A stretch of 64,000 nucleotides of DNA from Synechococcus sp. PCC 7336 (GCF_000332275.1 NZ_CM001776.1:4834008-4898007), one strand, 5' to 3'; positions 1 through 7,996 are shown, numbered from the stretch's first letter. Program-made: numbers and translations. Notes: generated by a model not told the origin, from the sequence alone.

Positions 1-923
1 ATAGGGAAATGGAAATTCTCAGTACCAATGAGAGGAAAGTCGCAAAACAACTTTGGGACGTTAGCTATCTCTTTAATTAAAAACCCTTTCTCAATTTTCT
101 CAATCTCTGTGGCAATCGAAACCCCTCCATTAGAAGCATGCAAGATAAAAAGATCTGTTGTCTTATCATTCTCTGTCTTCAATATATGCAAAACAGGATA
201 ATCTTTTTTGTCATTGTCATTCGTAAAAAAAGTTTCACATTTGCTAACTCTATCTATAATCTTTACTTTAGCTATTTTAGGGATAAACGCTAATACAAAT
301 GGGATTAAATCTGAGAACTGTTTTATTCCCATCTTCGCTATTTCTTTTTGCCGATCTGTTTCCAAGTAGTAGCAAAAAGAAGTATTAAGTTGATTTTCTT
401 CAAAATCATGTGTGACTTTTTCCACAGAATCGCGGAAATCATTCCAAGACTTCTCAATTCGTGGCAATAGTTGAGATGTAGTATTACCTCGCCTGTCTAA
501 CAAAAAGTTAAAACGATACAAACTCTTGTCTTCTGCTCTTAGAACACCTCTGACCTTAATTACTCTGGAAAGAAGATGTGTTGTCAGGAAACCTGTTCCA
601 AATCGACCTGTCTTTTTTGTCTGAGCCTCCTCCTCAACTTCTTTGGATGAAATTTGGCTTATAAGACCTATAACATCCTGCTCTGTAAAGTGAGTTCCAT
701 CATGTTTAAATTCAATACTATTTTGATTTAGCTCTATCTGAATATGTAGAGTTCTTTCATCTTCATCTGCAATACTATCTTTTGCATTCTGCAAAAGCTC
801 CCACGCCCAGCGCCCTAAATTGTTTTCAACAGTTTTTTCTAGATCATGCAAGCGCTTCACTATTTTTTCAGCGATTGATCTATCTCCAGCATCCTTTCTC
901 CCTTTTTCAATAGATTGAATCAT
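1..923 (-). CDS. HSP90/sacsin-like ATP-binding protein (partial, C-terminus outside window)
   Basis: Reading the minus strand from an ATG at 921-923 gives an open frame of about 307 codons that runs off the left edge without a stop. The N-terminal part has the layout of a GHKL (HSP90/histidine-kinase type) ATPase: an N-box ELLQNAKDS near residue 44, a degenerate G1 box (HDGTHFT, where DxGxG is usual) and a clear G2 box GRFGTGFLTTH near residue 108. This form is typical of the sacsin N-terminal family, large bacterial proteins of mostly unknown role that are often met in defence or mobile islands. The gene is AT-rich and lacks HIP1 sites, unlike the DNA to the right, which suggests horizontal acquisition. 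The function of the missing C-terminal part cannot be judged. The fold call is fairly secure; a defence role is inference. Confidence 0.75.
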   Translation of the reverse strand, partial: MIQSIEKGRKDAGDRSIAEKIVKRLHDLEKTVENNLGRWAWELLQNAKDSIADEDERTLHIQIELNQNSIEFKHDGTHFTEQDVIGLISQISSKEVEEEAQTKKTGRFGTGFLTTHLLSRVIKVRGVLRAEDKSLYRFNFLLDRRGNTTSQLLPRIEKSWNDFRDSVEKVTHDFEENQLNTSFCYYLETDRQKEIAKMGIKQFSDLIPFVLAFIPKIAKVKIIDRVSKCETFFTNDNDKKDYPVLHILKTENDKTTDLFILHASNGGVSIATEIEKIEKGFLIKEIANVPKLFCDFPLIGTENFHFP

Positions 924-1363
924 AAGTACCTATATACGAAAATATTTCTACTGGTAATTCCTGAATCCTGGTATCGCCCTGCTATATTCTTTCTTTTGCA
1001 TATTTGAGAAGTCTTAATGTAGCTATTTCATTACTTGCCAGTCCTATTTGAACTACTAATGCCTAAGGTTCTCAAATAGTAGGTATATTGAGATCTAACG
1101 AACATTTTAGCCGGACCGCTGCCAAATGACGAACTATTTGAAACGAATCTGGGCTTGGTTCAACGGGGGGTTACAGTCCGAGGGGCGTTTCTGGAGCAAA
1201 TCAGCAATCTTTCCGTGGGATCTGCGATCAGCTGAGCATGAGCCTGGATACTCGGAGATCGGTGTGTCCCCTTATGATCGCAAAGAATGTTCCAAGCCCC
1301 CTCAGTCGCAGCCAGTCTGCCTCCAGCTACCCGGCAGCAATTGGCCGTGGAAGTGTTATTGGA
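924..1363. other. Intergenic region with composition change
   Basis: No convincing gene is seen in these 440 bases between two minus-strand genes. Base composition shifts from AT-rich (left of about 1100) to GC-rich (right), marking one edge of an acquired segment. A plus-strand open frame starting at 1126 has no recognisable features and runs antisense into the recombinase gene, so I did not accept it. The promoter of the ATPase gene should lie just right of 923, where a TATATA-like stretch occurs close to the start, but no confident -35 element or ribosome-binding site is visible. Confidence 0.5.
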
Positions 1364-2281
1364 TTAGGAATCCTCCCCTGGCAACTGCCCCTCCACTAAG
1401 CGATAAAACTCCTCCTCCGCCCTCAGCTCCAACGCCCGCAGATTGTAGCGCTCGTAACTCGCCTCCGAGCGATGCCCCGTCAGTAGTCGAGCCAACTGCC
1501 CCTCCATCCCCATCACGGCAAGAAGCGTCGCAAACGTATGCCGCATCTGGTGGGGATGGCTGCTGTCGATCCCCGCTGCCACTGCCAGCCCCTTAAAAAT
1601 CGAATACAGACCGTTGTAGGACAGCCGCCTCCCCCGATAGAGCGGATCGGGGCTGTGAGACACAAACAGGGGATCGCCCCCACTCCCCTCAAACCCAGCC
1701 CCCGCTCTCCAGTCCAAATACCTCGCGATCGCCTCCCGTCCCTCACTCCCCAGCGGCACTGACTTCCAACGCTGAGTCTTTGACTGAAACACCCGCAAGC
1801 GCGTCCCGTCGAAATCCTCAATATTCAGTCCGACAATTTCCGAAGCTCGCAACCCGTGAGAGAGAACGTGCAGCAGCGCCGTATCGCGCACCCGATTCTC
1901 CCCCCGATTCGCCAGCGCCTCGAACAGCTCCTGCACCTGTTCGCTCGGTAAATCCTTTGCCACCCAAGGTTTATCTTTGACCTTCTCCCACTGAGCAGTC
2001 GGATCTTTGACGCAGTAATCCCGCTCCACCATCCAGGCAAAAAAGCTTTTGAGCGCCGCCCGCGCCAAATTCAGCGACGCCGCCGATCGCCCCCTCTCCC
2101 CCACTGGCAATTTCTTCAGATAGTCGCGATAGCGATCGATCGTTCGAAAACTCGCCCCCTGCCAAGTCAGCGGCGTCCAATCCAAAAACCGCCTCAATTC
2201 GCGTCGATAATTGCGCTGGGTATTGGCCGACAGCTCCCGACTGGCAAAGAATTCCTCCACCCGCTTCCAGCGAAAGTCCAC
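1364..2281 (-). CDS. Tyrosine recombinase / phage-type integrase
   Basis: A 305-residue protein of the XerC/XerD-lambda integrase family, which cuts and rejoins DNA through a 3'-phosphotyrosine. Residues about 8-95 form the SAM-like DNA-binding domain and about 115-295 the catalytic domain. The catalytic set is visible: Arg in SHGLRASEI, a Lys in the following beta-hairpin (SKTQRWKS), HxxR in HPHQMRHTFA, His in LTGHRSEAS, and Tyr in YERYN. The start is GTG at 2279-2281, with no good Shine-Dalgarno. The gene is GC-rich and contains HIP1, unlike the two AT-rich patches on either side, and its 5' end abuts a truncated Rpn-type gene. It may have mobilised this island, though I see no attachment-site repeats. 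It could equally be a host dimer-resolution type enzyme. Confidence 0.88.
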   Translation of the reverse strand: MDFRWKRVEEFFASRELSANTQRNYRRELRRFLDWTPLTWQGASFRTIDRYRDYLKKLPVGERGRSAASLNLARAALKSFFAWMVERDYCVKDPTAQWEKVKDKPWVAKDLPSEQVQELFEALANRGENRVRDTALLHVLSHGLRASEIVGLNIEDFDGTRLRVFQSKTQRWKSVPLGSEGREAIARYLDWRAGAGFEGSGGDPLFVSHSPDPLYRGRRLSYNGLYSIFKGLAVAAGIDSSHPHQMRHTFATLLAVMGMEGQLARLLTGHRSEASYERYNLRALELRAEEEFYRLVEGQLPGEDS

Positions 2282-2291
2282 AGGCGGCGAT

Positions 2292-2636
2292 CGCGGACAA
2301 CGGGGAGATGTGGCGGCGTCGGCAGCGATTCTGGCGGGGTTAGTATTGGGGAAGGGTTTGATTCGGAGCGTACTGCGGGAGGATGTGATGAAGGAATCGG
2401 TGATTTACCAAGAGATTGTCTCGACGGCGGAAGAGCGGGGTCGAGATCTAGGCAAACGTGAGGAAGGTCTATCCTTTGTTTCCAGATTGCTCAAACATCG
2501 GTTTACGGAACTATCTCCCGAACTACAGCAACAGATTGAGAATCTTTCCCTCCAATCATTAGAAGAGTTGGGTGAGGCACTGCTGGATGTTTCTAGCGAA
2601 GCTGATTTGGCGGCTTGGCTTCAGGGGCATCGGTAG
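2292..2636 (+). pseudogene. 3' remnant of an Rpn-family / DUF4351-type gene
   Basis: The frame ending at the TAG of 2634-2636 encodes a tail typical of cyanobacterial Rpn-family (PDDEXK nuclease/transposase-like) proteins: a segment with AASAAILAGLVLGK, then MKESVIYQEI, a charged Glu/Arg-rich helix, and a C-terminal helical domain (SFVSRLLKHRF ... LEELGEALLDV) like DUF4351. The N-terminal nuclease domain is missing and the frame runs into the divergent recombinase gene, so this is a 5'-truncated remnant. Translation from the ATG at 2388 could still yield an 82-residue peptide. Intact relatives are thought to promote recombination. The family call rests on remembered sequence character. Confidence 0.6.
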
Positions 2637-2781
2637 GCGATCGTTTCTCATAATAGACCAATGACACTAAGGAAGTTTAGTGATGTAGAAAAGTCTTGAA
2701 ATGCGTGCCATGTCTTTTTGCGACTCCATCCTCCTGGCATGCTCTCAAGCCGATTACAAATTTATGAAGAGGCGTTCAGAC

Positions 2782-2991
2782 ATGGAAAAAATACTAGTTT
2801 TCTTAGAAAGGAATAAAGAATGGATATTCAGTGGCTGTGGGATGGCCTTGGTAGGAGGCTCATTGAGTCTTATTTTTTCGAAATCTCGTAGGCCAACACA
2901 ATCACAAAAATCTGGAAACAACTCTATCAATCTTCAAGCATCAGGAAATTTAGATGCCAGTAATATTAATATTTTGCATCCCAAGAAATAG
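2782..2991 (+). CDS. Short membrane protein with C-terminal Gly/Asn/Ser/Gln motif
   Basis: From the ATG at 2782 this is a 69-residue protein; GAGG about 9 bases upstream supports this start over in-frame starts at 2701 or 2764. It has a short cytoplasmic-looking N-terminus (MEKILVFLERNKEW), one hydrophobic membrane segment (about residues 15-33, rich in Gly, Ala, Val, Leu, Ile), a basic stretch (KSRRP) and a polar tail containing KSGNNSINLQASGN. A close copy of that tail motif sits at the N-terminus of the next gene, 21 bases downstream, so the two probably work together. I do not recognise a family. AT-rich like its neighbour. A membrane-effector role is only an inference from size and topology. 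Confidence 0.6.
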   Translation: MEKILVFLERNKEWIFSGCGMALVGGSLSLIFSKSRRPTQSQKSGNNSINLQASGNLDASNINILHPKK

Positions 2992-3012
2992 TAAGCCATA
3001 GAACCATTGGAT

Positions 3013-4056
3013 ATGTCAAGTAAAGCAAACCAAAGGCAAGAATCAGGAAACAACTCGCTCAATCTTCAAGCGGCAAGTATCTCTTTTAATCAAGGAGTTT
3101 CTTATAGTGAAGCGCGCCAAATTGCCTTAGATGTCTTCTCCTCCAACTTTGTAAAATTAGCCGATGAAGCCGCAAATATCGCTGAAACGAGAGTAAGGCA
3201 GTTTATCGACAATTATCTTGATGAACTTGAAGCAAGACAGCCAGAAGCATTAGTTTCAGCAAAAGATCCAGATATGCAATACATCTTGTATGAAGCTCAA
3301 AAGATGTATGCACGAACAGGTGATGATTTTCTAGCTGAACTTCTGATTGAACTTTTGGTAAAGAGAGCTCCTCTTAGGAAGAGATCTTTTGTACAGGTTG
3401 TCTTGAACGAGGCACTGGAAACTATTGGCAAAATAACAAGTCCACAAATGTATGCCTTGTCTGTGATTTTTCTGGTAGATAATTTGCTTCACGAGAGACC
3501 TGACAATATTGATGAATTCTTGAAGTTGATGAACAGCTACCTGATTCCGATGTCGATTGAAATGCCAAACATATCATCTGCTTATTTATACCTAGAGTAT
3601 ACAGGTTGTGTTCGTAGTGGTTTTTCCGGCACTAGTTTCATTGACATATTAAGAATGAACTACATGCATATATTTTCTAATATTATTAGCTCTGAAAATT
3701 ACTTGCAACTATCGACTGAGATACCGATGATTGACGAGTTTCTGCGGACTTGCCAAGGTGGTTATAAATTCAGAGTTAAAGATCTGAATGAATTTGATGA
3801 GATCCTTGGCAAGGTGGGTATTCAGTCTGACGACGAAATTAGGAATAAAAGAAAACTATTTACTGAATTTGTCGCAGATTCTGGAGAGGTAAGGAACTTT
3901 CTTATCCAAAACTGTCCCAATGTTGAAATACTATTTGACCGCTGGAAGAGAGCTAATAACTACAGGCTGACAAGCGTAGGATTTGCTATTGCGCAAACCC
4001 ACTTGAAAAAGACTTTTGGTTTGTCATATAGGCTAAGTGATTGGCTCAGCTTGTAG
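3013..4056 (+). CDS. LPO_1073/Vpar_1526-like protein, function unknown
   Basis: A 347-residue soluble, largely alpha-helical protein. ATG at 3013 is preferred to the TTG two codons upstream. The N-terminus carries QESGNNSLNLQAAS followed by SFNQGVSYSEARQIALDVF and a helical region (FVKLADEAANIAETRVRQF). This arrangement matches what I remember of the LPO_1073/Vpar_1526 family, which has no established function and is sporadically distributed. No catalytic motif or membrane segment is visible. It follows the small membrane-protein gene by 21 bases on the same strand and shares its SGNNSxNLQA motif, so they are very likely co-transcribed. AT-rich, without HIP1 sites, which suggests lateral transfer. 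A role in a conflict or stress system is a guess. Confidence 0.6.
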   Translation: MSSKANQRQESGNNSLNLQAASISFNQGVSYSEARQIALDVFSSNFVKLADEAANIAETRVRQFIDNYLDELEARQPEALVSAKDPDMQYILYEAQKMYARTGDDFLAELLIELLVKRAPLRKRSFVQVVLNEALETIGKITSPQMYALSVIFLVDNLLHERPDNIDEFLKLMNSYLIPMSIEMPNISSAYLYLEYTGCVRSGFSGTSFIDILRMNYMHIFSNIISSENYLQLSTEIPMIDEFLRTCQGGYKFRVKDLNEFDEILGKVGIQSDDEIRNKRKLFTEFVADSGEVRNFLIQNCPNVEILFDRWKRANNYRLTSVGFAIAQTHLKKTFGLSYRLSDWLSL

Positions 4057-4412
4057 ACTACAGGAGGAATAGATTATTACGCTGATGGATTCCAAATGAC
4101 ATTGGCAAATGATTGCACATTTCGTAGCTCATTAGATCTAGATGGCCCTGGTTCTTGCGGATTTTGGGGTTTGAGTAGTTGCGCGCCGCAGAAGTCGGGT
4201 GAAGGAGGGAATCAGTAAATCCCACCGATTGAGTGGAGAACCATCTCCCAGTGGAATCTGTCCCACTGTCCCTACGTAAAAGGGTCTTAGACTCCGGTCA
4301 CATTGGCGGTAAGTAATGACCCCAATGGAGAGCAGACTACGAAAGTACTTAACCTGGTAGCCCAAACCGGGAGCGGGCAAAGGGAAGTTTGGAAGGGTTA
4401 ACGAGAGTGAAC

Positions 4413-4437
4413 GGTTGATGACGAAGCGTCATCAACC
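4413..4437. repeat. Perfect 11-bp inverted repeat (hairpin)
   Basis: GGTTGATGACG at 4413-4423 is followed by a 3-base loop AAG and its exact reverse complement at 4427-4437. There is no T-run after it, so it is unlikely to be an intrinsic terminator. It sits inside the segment that resembles a group II intron, where a stem-loop of this kind would fit domain I. Confidence 0.8.
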
Positions 4438-4447
4438 TACGTATCGG

Positions 4448-4484
4448 GAGGCGTTTACGCTGAAACCCTCTCAGGGATTGAAAC
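4448..4484. repeat. Orphan CRISPR-repeat-like sequence (single copy)
   Basis: The stretch ending in CAGGGATTGAAAC at 4472-4484 has the look of the 3' end of common cyanobacterial CRISPR repeats, with partly complementary CCCTCTCAGGG inside. Only one copy is present and there are no cas genes nearby, so it is not an array. It may be a relic repeat or a chance match at the end of the neighbouring structured RNA segment. Confidence 0.3.
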
Positions 4485-4508
4485 CTCATTACCGCACTCT
4501 CTGCGGGG

Positions 4509-4925
4509 GTGGCCGCCTACAATGTGCGGGCTCGGTTTGATGCGAACCGCGTACTCGAGGTCGAGGCGAGCTCGCTGATTGCGGCCTCCGCACCGCAGCC
4601 GACATTGCTGGTAGATGTGCGCTTTGGCTGGGAATACGAGCGCGATCGCATTGGCGATAGTGCCTTGCTTCCACTGTCGGAATTGCGATCGGAGGCTGGA
4701 GTGGAACAATTGCGCGCACTCATGGCACAAGTGCAACGGGAAACCGGACAGCAACCCGAGGTAGTGCTGTATTGCGAGCGAGGTGTGCGCTCGGCTCGGG
4801 CGCAGCAGTACTTGGCTGAAGTCAGTATAGAAACCAGCAGTCTGGCTGGGGGCATTCGAGCGTGGCGACAGGAAGTCTCCGCCGAACGGGATGCAGAAGT
4901 GCTGACAGCCAACCGCCTGTTTTAG
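4509..4925 (+). CDS. Rhodanese-like domain protein
   Basis: A 138-residue single-domain protein. The rhodanese signature is clear: an N-terminal LLVDVRFGWEYERDRIGDSALLPLSEL (DVR and E-Y positions of the family) is followed by VVLYCERGVRS, whose Cys heads the active-site loop that carries persulfide sulfur, and by LAGGIRAW near the end. Such proteins move sulfane sulfur to an acceptor, but the partner cannot be told here. The start is GTG at 4509; in-frame codons just upstream (back to a stop at 4476-4478) read ITALSAG, which looks like part of a hydrophobic helix, so the gene may have lost its 5' end to the structured segment next to it. It converges on the permease gene and is probably unrelated to the biosynthetic operon. 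Confidence 0.78.
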   Translation: MAAYNVRARFDANRVLEVEASSLIAASAPQPTLLVDVRFGWEYERDRIGDSALLPLSELRSEAGVEQLRALMAQVQRETGQQPEVVLYCERGVRSARAQQYLAEVSIETSSLAGGIRAWRQEVSAERDAEVLTANRLF

Positions 4926-5006
4926 GGCTGGAGCATTTCAGCGACGCTGGCGTAGATATAACTTAATTCGGCAGGGCTCAATAGTAGCTTCAGGGCTGGA
5001 TCGCTG

Positions 5007-6230
5007 TCATACCCCAATGCGTAATGCGTCGATTGGTTCGAGATTAGCTGCACGTCGAGCGGGGACTGTCCCAAACACGAGGCCAATGCTTCCAGAAACA
5101 GCAATTGATAAGACAACTATTCCTGATGATATTTCTGGCTGAAAAGGGGTTGCCCAACCAATCACAATCGCTCCGCTCATTCCTAACAAAGCTCCAATTA
5201 TCCCACCTGAAGCCGACATTAAAATTGCTTCCAGTGTAAATTGAAAAAGTATATCTCTACGACTGGCTCCAATCGCTTTCCTCAGACCAATTTCTTGAGT
5301 CCTTTCACTAACTGATACGAGCATAATATTCATAACACCTAGACCGCCGACCAGAAGTGAAATGCCAGCGATGGAAGCTAGCAAAGCCGTTAATGCTCCT
5401 GTTACTGTCCCGGTTAACTCGAGTAAGTCTTTCTGACTGCGAACTGTAAAGTCATCTTCGCTGACAATACGATGTCGCAGGCGGAGCAAGTTAGTGATTT
5501 GGAACTGAGCAGCCCTCATACTTTGCTCGTCTTTTATGGAAAAAACGACGTAACTCAGCTCGATGCCTAATGGAGAAATATTACCAGCCAATCTACTTGC
5601 CATTGTTTGTAGAGGAATGAGAGCCGCTTCATCGTAGTCCAGGCCCACAATATTCGAGCCTTTTTCAGCTAAAACACCAATGACTTCAAAACTGACGCCA
5701 TCGAGGCGAACCTGTTGTCCGACTGGTTGTTTGCCTTCTAATAGGCGATTTGCCAACCTTGCCCCCAGTACGACAACTTGGTTGGCACGCTGCATATCGA
5801 GCTCAGAAAAGAAACGTCCTCGCCCCAAGTCAAATCTTCTCACAAGAGGGAACTCAGAACTCGTTCCGACGATCGTCAGATTTGAACTGAGATTGCCCGC
5901 AGAGATGACGCCTCGCTGATTGTACTCGGGGGCCGATCCGCGAATAGACGGAATTTGCTCGGCGATCGCTTCGGCATCGCTCAGTACTAACGTATTAGGC
6001 ACATTAAATGAAGCCCGCTGGGCCTCGACACTGCCAGGGGTGACTGACAAAATATTGGGGCCTAGACCCTCGATTTCTCTAGAAACAAATGTCTGAGCTC
6101 CTTGTCCAATGCCCACCATGACGATGACTGAAGCATTTCCAATGACGATACCTAAAATCGTCAATCCACTACGCAGCTTATATGCAGAAAAAGTTGCCGC
6201 TGCCATACTGATTACATCTTTAAAATTCAT
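5007..6230 (-). CDS. MacB/DevC-like ABC transporter permease (no ATPase domain)
   Basis: A 407-residue inner-membrane permease of the MacB/FtsX type. ATG at 6230 (MNFKDVISMAAATF) is chosen because it places the usual amphipathic N-terminus before the first membrane helix; a longer frame to 6299 overlaps the upstream gene. Visible features are TM1 (SGLTILGIVIGNASVIVMVG), a large periplasmic MacB_PCD-type domain (about residues 45-280), and three C-terminal helices with the family stretch SVSERTQEIGLRKAIGASRRDI and the ending PARRAANLEPIDALR. Family members power export of siderophores, glycolipids or peptides with a MacA adaptor and a separate or fused ATPase. The adaptor is immediately upstream, but no ATP-binding gene is present, so the ATPase must come from elsewhere. 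Last gene of the minus-strand operon. Confidence 0.87.
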   Translation of the reverse strand: MNFKDVISMAAATFSAYKLRSGLTILGIVIGNASVIVMVGIGQGAQTFVSREIEGLGPNILSVTPGSVEAQRASFNVPNTLVLSDAEAIAEQIPSIRGSAPEYNQRGVISAGNLSSNLTIVGTSSEFPLVRRFDLGRGRFFSELDMQRANQVVVLGARLANRLLEGKQPVGQQVRLDGVSFEVIGVLAEKGSNIVGLDYDEAALIPLQTMASRLAGNISPLGIELSYVVFSIKDEQSMRAAQFQITNLLRLRHRIVSEDDFTVRSQKDLLELTGTVTGALTALLASIAGISLLVGGLGVMNIMLVSVSERTQEIGLRKAIGASRRDILFQFTLEAILMSASGGIIGALLGMSGAIVIGWATPFQPEISSGIVVLSIAVSGSIGLVFGTVPARRAANLEPIDALRIGV

Positions 6231-6255
6231 GGTTATAGAGCGATTGTTTGAGATC

Positions 6256-7695
6256 CTAGGGGGCAAAGTCTTCGATCTTTCGATTGGGAGGCAACTCAAA
6301 AAAAATGCGATCGCCTTCTGCCAATCCGCTTAGCACTTGGGCTTGACGATTGGATGCCAGACCAAGCTCGATCGGTTGGAATTGAATTTCGGCATCCCGG
6401 TCGAGGATAAGGATACCTGTTTTTCCGTCGATGGTGAGAATTGTGGACGTGGGCACTGAGATGGCTGCGGGAATCTCATCTCCAATAAACGAAACATCAG
6501 CATTCATCCCCGCTTGCAGTACGTTTTCTCCACTCACCAACTCGATACGCACTTGAAAAGAGGTAACATTTTGTTCGACTACAGCTTCTGGAGCCACTAG
6601 CGTCACTCGCCCGTCAAAGATGCGATTGGGATAGGCGTCAGCGATAATCTCAACGTGCTGTCCGAGATAAATTTTGCCGATATCAACTTCGGGAACTTCG
6701 GCCAATACCTCTAGTCCACTAGCGATGGAGACGATCGCGGTTGAGGTGGCTGAAGACGCGGTAGAAGCGGATGTGGTGGGTGTCACAAAAGCGCCTGCCG
6801 TCGCGAATTTCTGAGTCACGATGCCGCTGAAGGGTGCTTTAATTACGGTATCCTCCAGTAATATCTCTGCAGATTGCAGACTGGCTTGCAACTCCTCCAA
6901 AGTAGCGGCGGCGGCGGCAATATCTTCAGCTCGATTCCCTCGACGCATTAAGGATAAATTTGATTGGGCTTCTGCCCAGTTAGCTCGTTCGAAATCGACA
7001 GTGGCCCGAGCCACTGTGACTTCATTTTCCACCCGATCGAAATCGTCCGCCGCGATCGCCCCCGCTCTGGCAAGATCTCGATTGCGGCGCAGTCTCATTT
7101 CAGCTAGTAATCGCTGAGCTTCTACTTCCCGAACGCGAGCCTCGGCTTGGGCGACACTTGCTTCGGCTTGAGAGATTTCCTCAGGGCGGTTTCCGGCTAG
7201 AGATTCTTCCAGTTCGGCGAGTGCTCGGGATACCCGAGCGCGCGTTTCTACCACCTCTGCTTCCAGTTCTCGGGCTTCCATCCGGGCAACGATTTGACCG
7301 GCTTCAACTCTATCGCCCTGTTCCACCAGCAGTTCTTCTAAAATGCCTGAGGACTTGGGGCTCAAATTGACTTTTTGCACGGGCTGAATGATGGCACTAG
7401 CCCTCAGGCGAATGGTGAAGGGTTGGGCTCGAACTATTCGAGTGAGTGCTAACAGGTCTTGGGGAGTTACCCTAGTGCGAGTGACGCGCCAATAGCTCGC
7501 TGCCCCGACTGTCGAGAGGATCGCAAGCAGTAGGGCAGCCAACCAGCGTTGCTCGAAATATCGAAAAATGGATAGTGAATAGAGCGTAGAGGCTTTCTCT
7601 GTTGTGCTAGATAGCCACAGCAGGAGAGTTGCCTCGTCAGAGCCCGCCGCGAGGGCGGCGCAGTAGAGATAAAGTCTCGAATAGAGTAAGGACAT
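6256..7695 (-). CDS. MacA/HlyD-type periplasmic adaptor protein
   Basis: A 479-residue membrane-fusion protein that would link the inner-membrane permease to an outer-membrane channel. A membrane helix lies at about residues 53-69, then a lipoyl-like half (LSPKSSGILEELLVEQGDRVEAG), a long Ala/Glu-rich coiled coil (about 125-270), the second lipoyl half (TVIKAPFSGIVTQKFATAGAFV) and beta-barrel and membrane-proximal domains (LEVLAEVPEVDIGKIYLGQ; ISVPTSTILTIDGKTGILILD). ATG at 7695 lies 2 bases past the TGA of the MbtH-like gene, suggesting coupled translation; the roughly 50-residue segment before the helix is long for the family, so a later start is possible. The permease follows after 25 bases. 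In other bacteria MacAB-type pairs export peptide siderophores (PvdRT-OpmQ is the best known), which fits the product inferred for this operon. Confidence 0.87.
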   Translation of the reverse strand: MSLLYSRLYLYCAALAAGSDEATLLLWLSSTTEKASTLYSLSIFRYFEQRWLAALLLAILSTVGAASYWRVTRTRVTPQDLLALTRIVRAQPFTIRLRASAIIQPVQKVNLSPKSSGILEELLVEQGDRVEAGQIVARMEARELEAEVVETRARVSRALAELEESLAGNRPEEISQAEASVAQAEARVREVEAQRLLAEMRLRRNRDLARAGAIAADDFDRVENEVTVARATVDFERANWAEAQSNLSLMRRGNRAEDIAAAAATLEELQASLQSAEILLEDTVIKAPFSGIVTQKFATAGAFVTPTTSASTASSATSTAIVSIASGLEVLAEVPEVDIGKIYLGQHVEIIADAYPNRIFDGRVTLVAPEAVVEQNVTSFQVRIELVSGENVLQAGMNADVSFIGDEIPAAISVPTSTILTIDGKTGILILDRDAEIQFQPIELGLASNRQAQVLSGLAEGDRIFFELPPNRKIEDFAP

Positions 7696-7697
7696 TA

Positions 7698-7919
7698 TCA
7701 GGTTTGCTGCCCTGCAGCTTCCATTTGTTTGCGTAAACTGAGTGGGCGCATATCTGTCCAGACTTCACTGATGTAGTCCAAACATGCTTGCTTGGTGCCG
7801 CTCTTGCCTACATCTTTCCAGCCCAATGGGTTTTCCCGTTCTTCTGGCCAAATGGAATATTGATCTTCATGATTGATGACAACTTTGTAGCAGGTATTGT
7901 CTCGTTCTTCCCAACTCAC
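7698..7919 (-). CDS. MbtH-like protein (NRPS adenylation-domain chaperone)
   Basis: A 73-residue MbtH-family protein. The family signature is complete: [32 protein letters not shown] and [12 protein letters not shown], including the conserved Trp residues that pack on the adenylation domain. These proteins bind A domains and are needed for their solubility or activity. The start is GTG at 7919, supported by GGAGG 9 bases upstream. It lies downstream of the NRPS genes on the same strand and its stop is 2 bases from the adaptor start, tying export to synthesis. It probably serves one or more of the seven A domains of this cluster. Confidence 0.95.
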   Translation of the reverse strand: MSWEERDNTCYKVVINHEDQYSIWPEERENPLGWKDVGKSGTKQACLDYISEVWTDMRPLSLRKQMEAAGQQT

Positions 7920-7996
7920 GATTGAATTCCTCCGTAATAGATTGAGTCAAAGTGGGTTTGTTTTGCCGCAGTAGGTGAAGGTCTAGTCTCTGCAAA

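Larger units (their letters stand above)
4057..4508 (+). other. Non-coding region, possibly a group II intron 5' remnant
   Basis: No protein gene is supported here. From about 4178 to 4460 the plus strand reads like a structured RNA: an opening GTTGCGCGCC reminiscent of the group II intron 5' GUGYG consensus, many short complementary blocks, a run of GGGAGCGGGCAAAGGGAAG, and a perfect hairpin. The whole resembles domain I of cyanobacterial group II introns as I remember them. No reverse-transcriptase frame follows, so if it is an intron it is a truncated relic. The composition changes here from AT-rich to GC-rich, marking the right edge of the acquired patch. Folding or an Rfam search would decide. 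Confidence 0.4.

Noticed and set aside
1126-1596. Plus-strand open frame of 156 codons
   Set aside because: It runs antisense into the 3' end of the recombinase, has low-complexity Pro/Ser-rich translation and no recognisable domain or ribosome-binding site.
4448-4484. A CRISPR array
   Set aside because: Only one repeat-like sequence exists, with no second copy, spacer series or cas gene.
4922-5116. Minus-strand frame of 64 codons overlapping the end of the permease gene
   Set aside because: The C-terminal part reads protein-like, but it overlaps the well-supported permease end in another frame and has no start signal; it may be a decayed tail of an older gene, which I cannot show.
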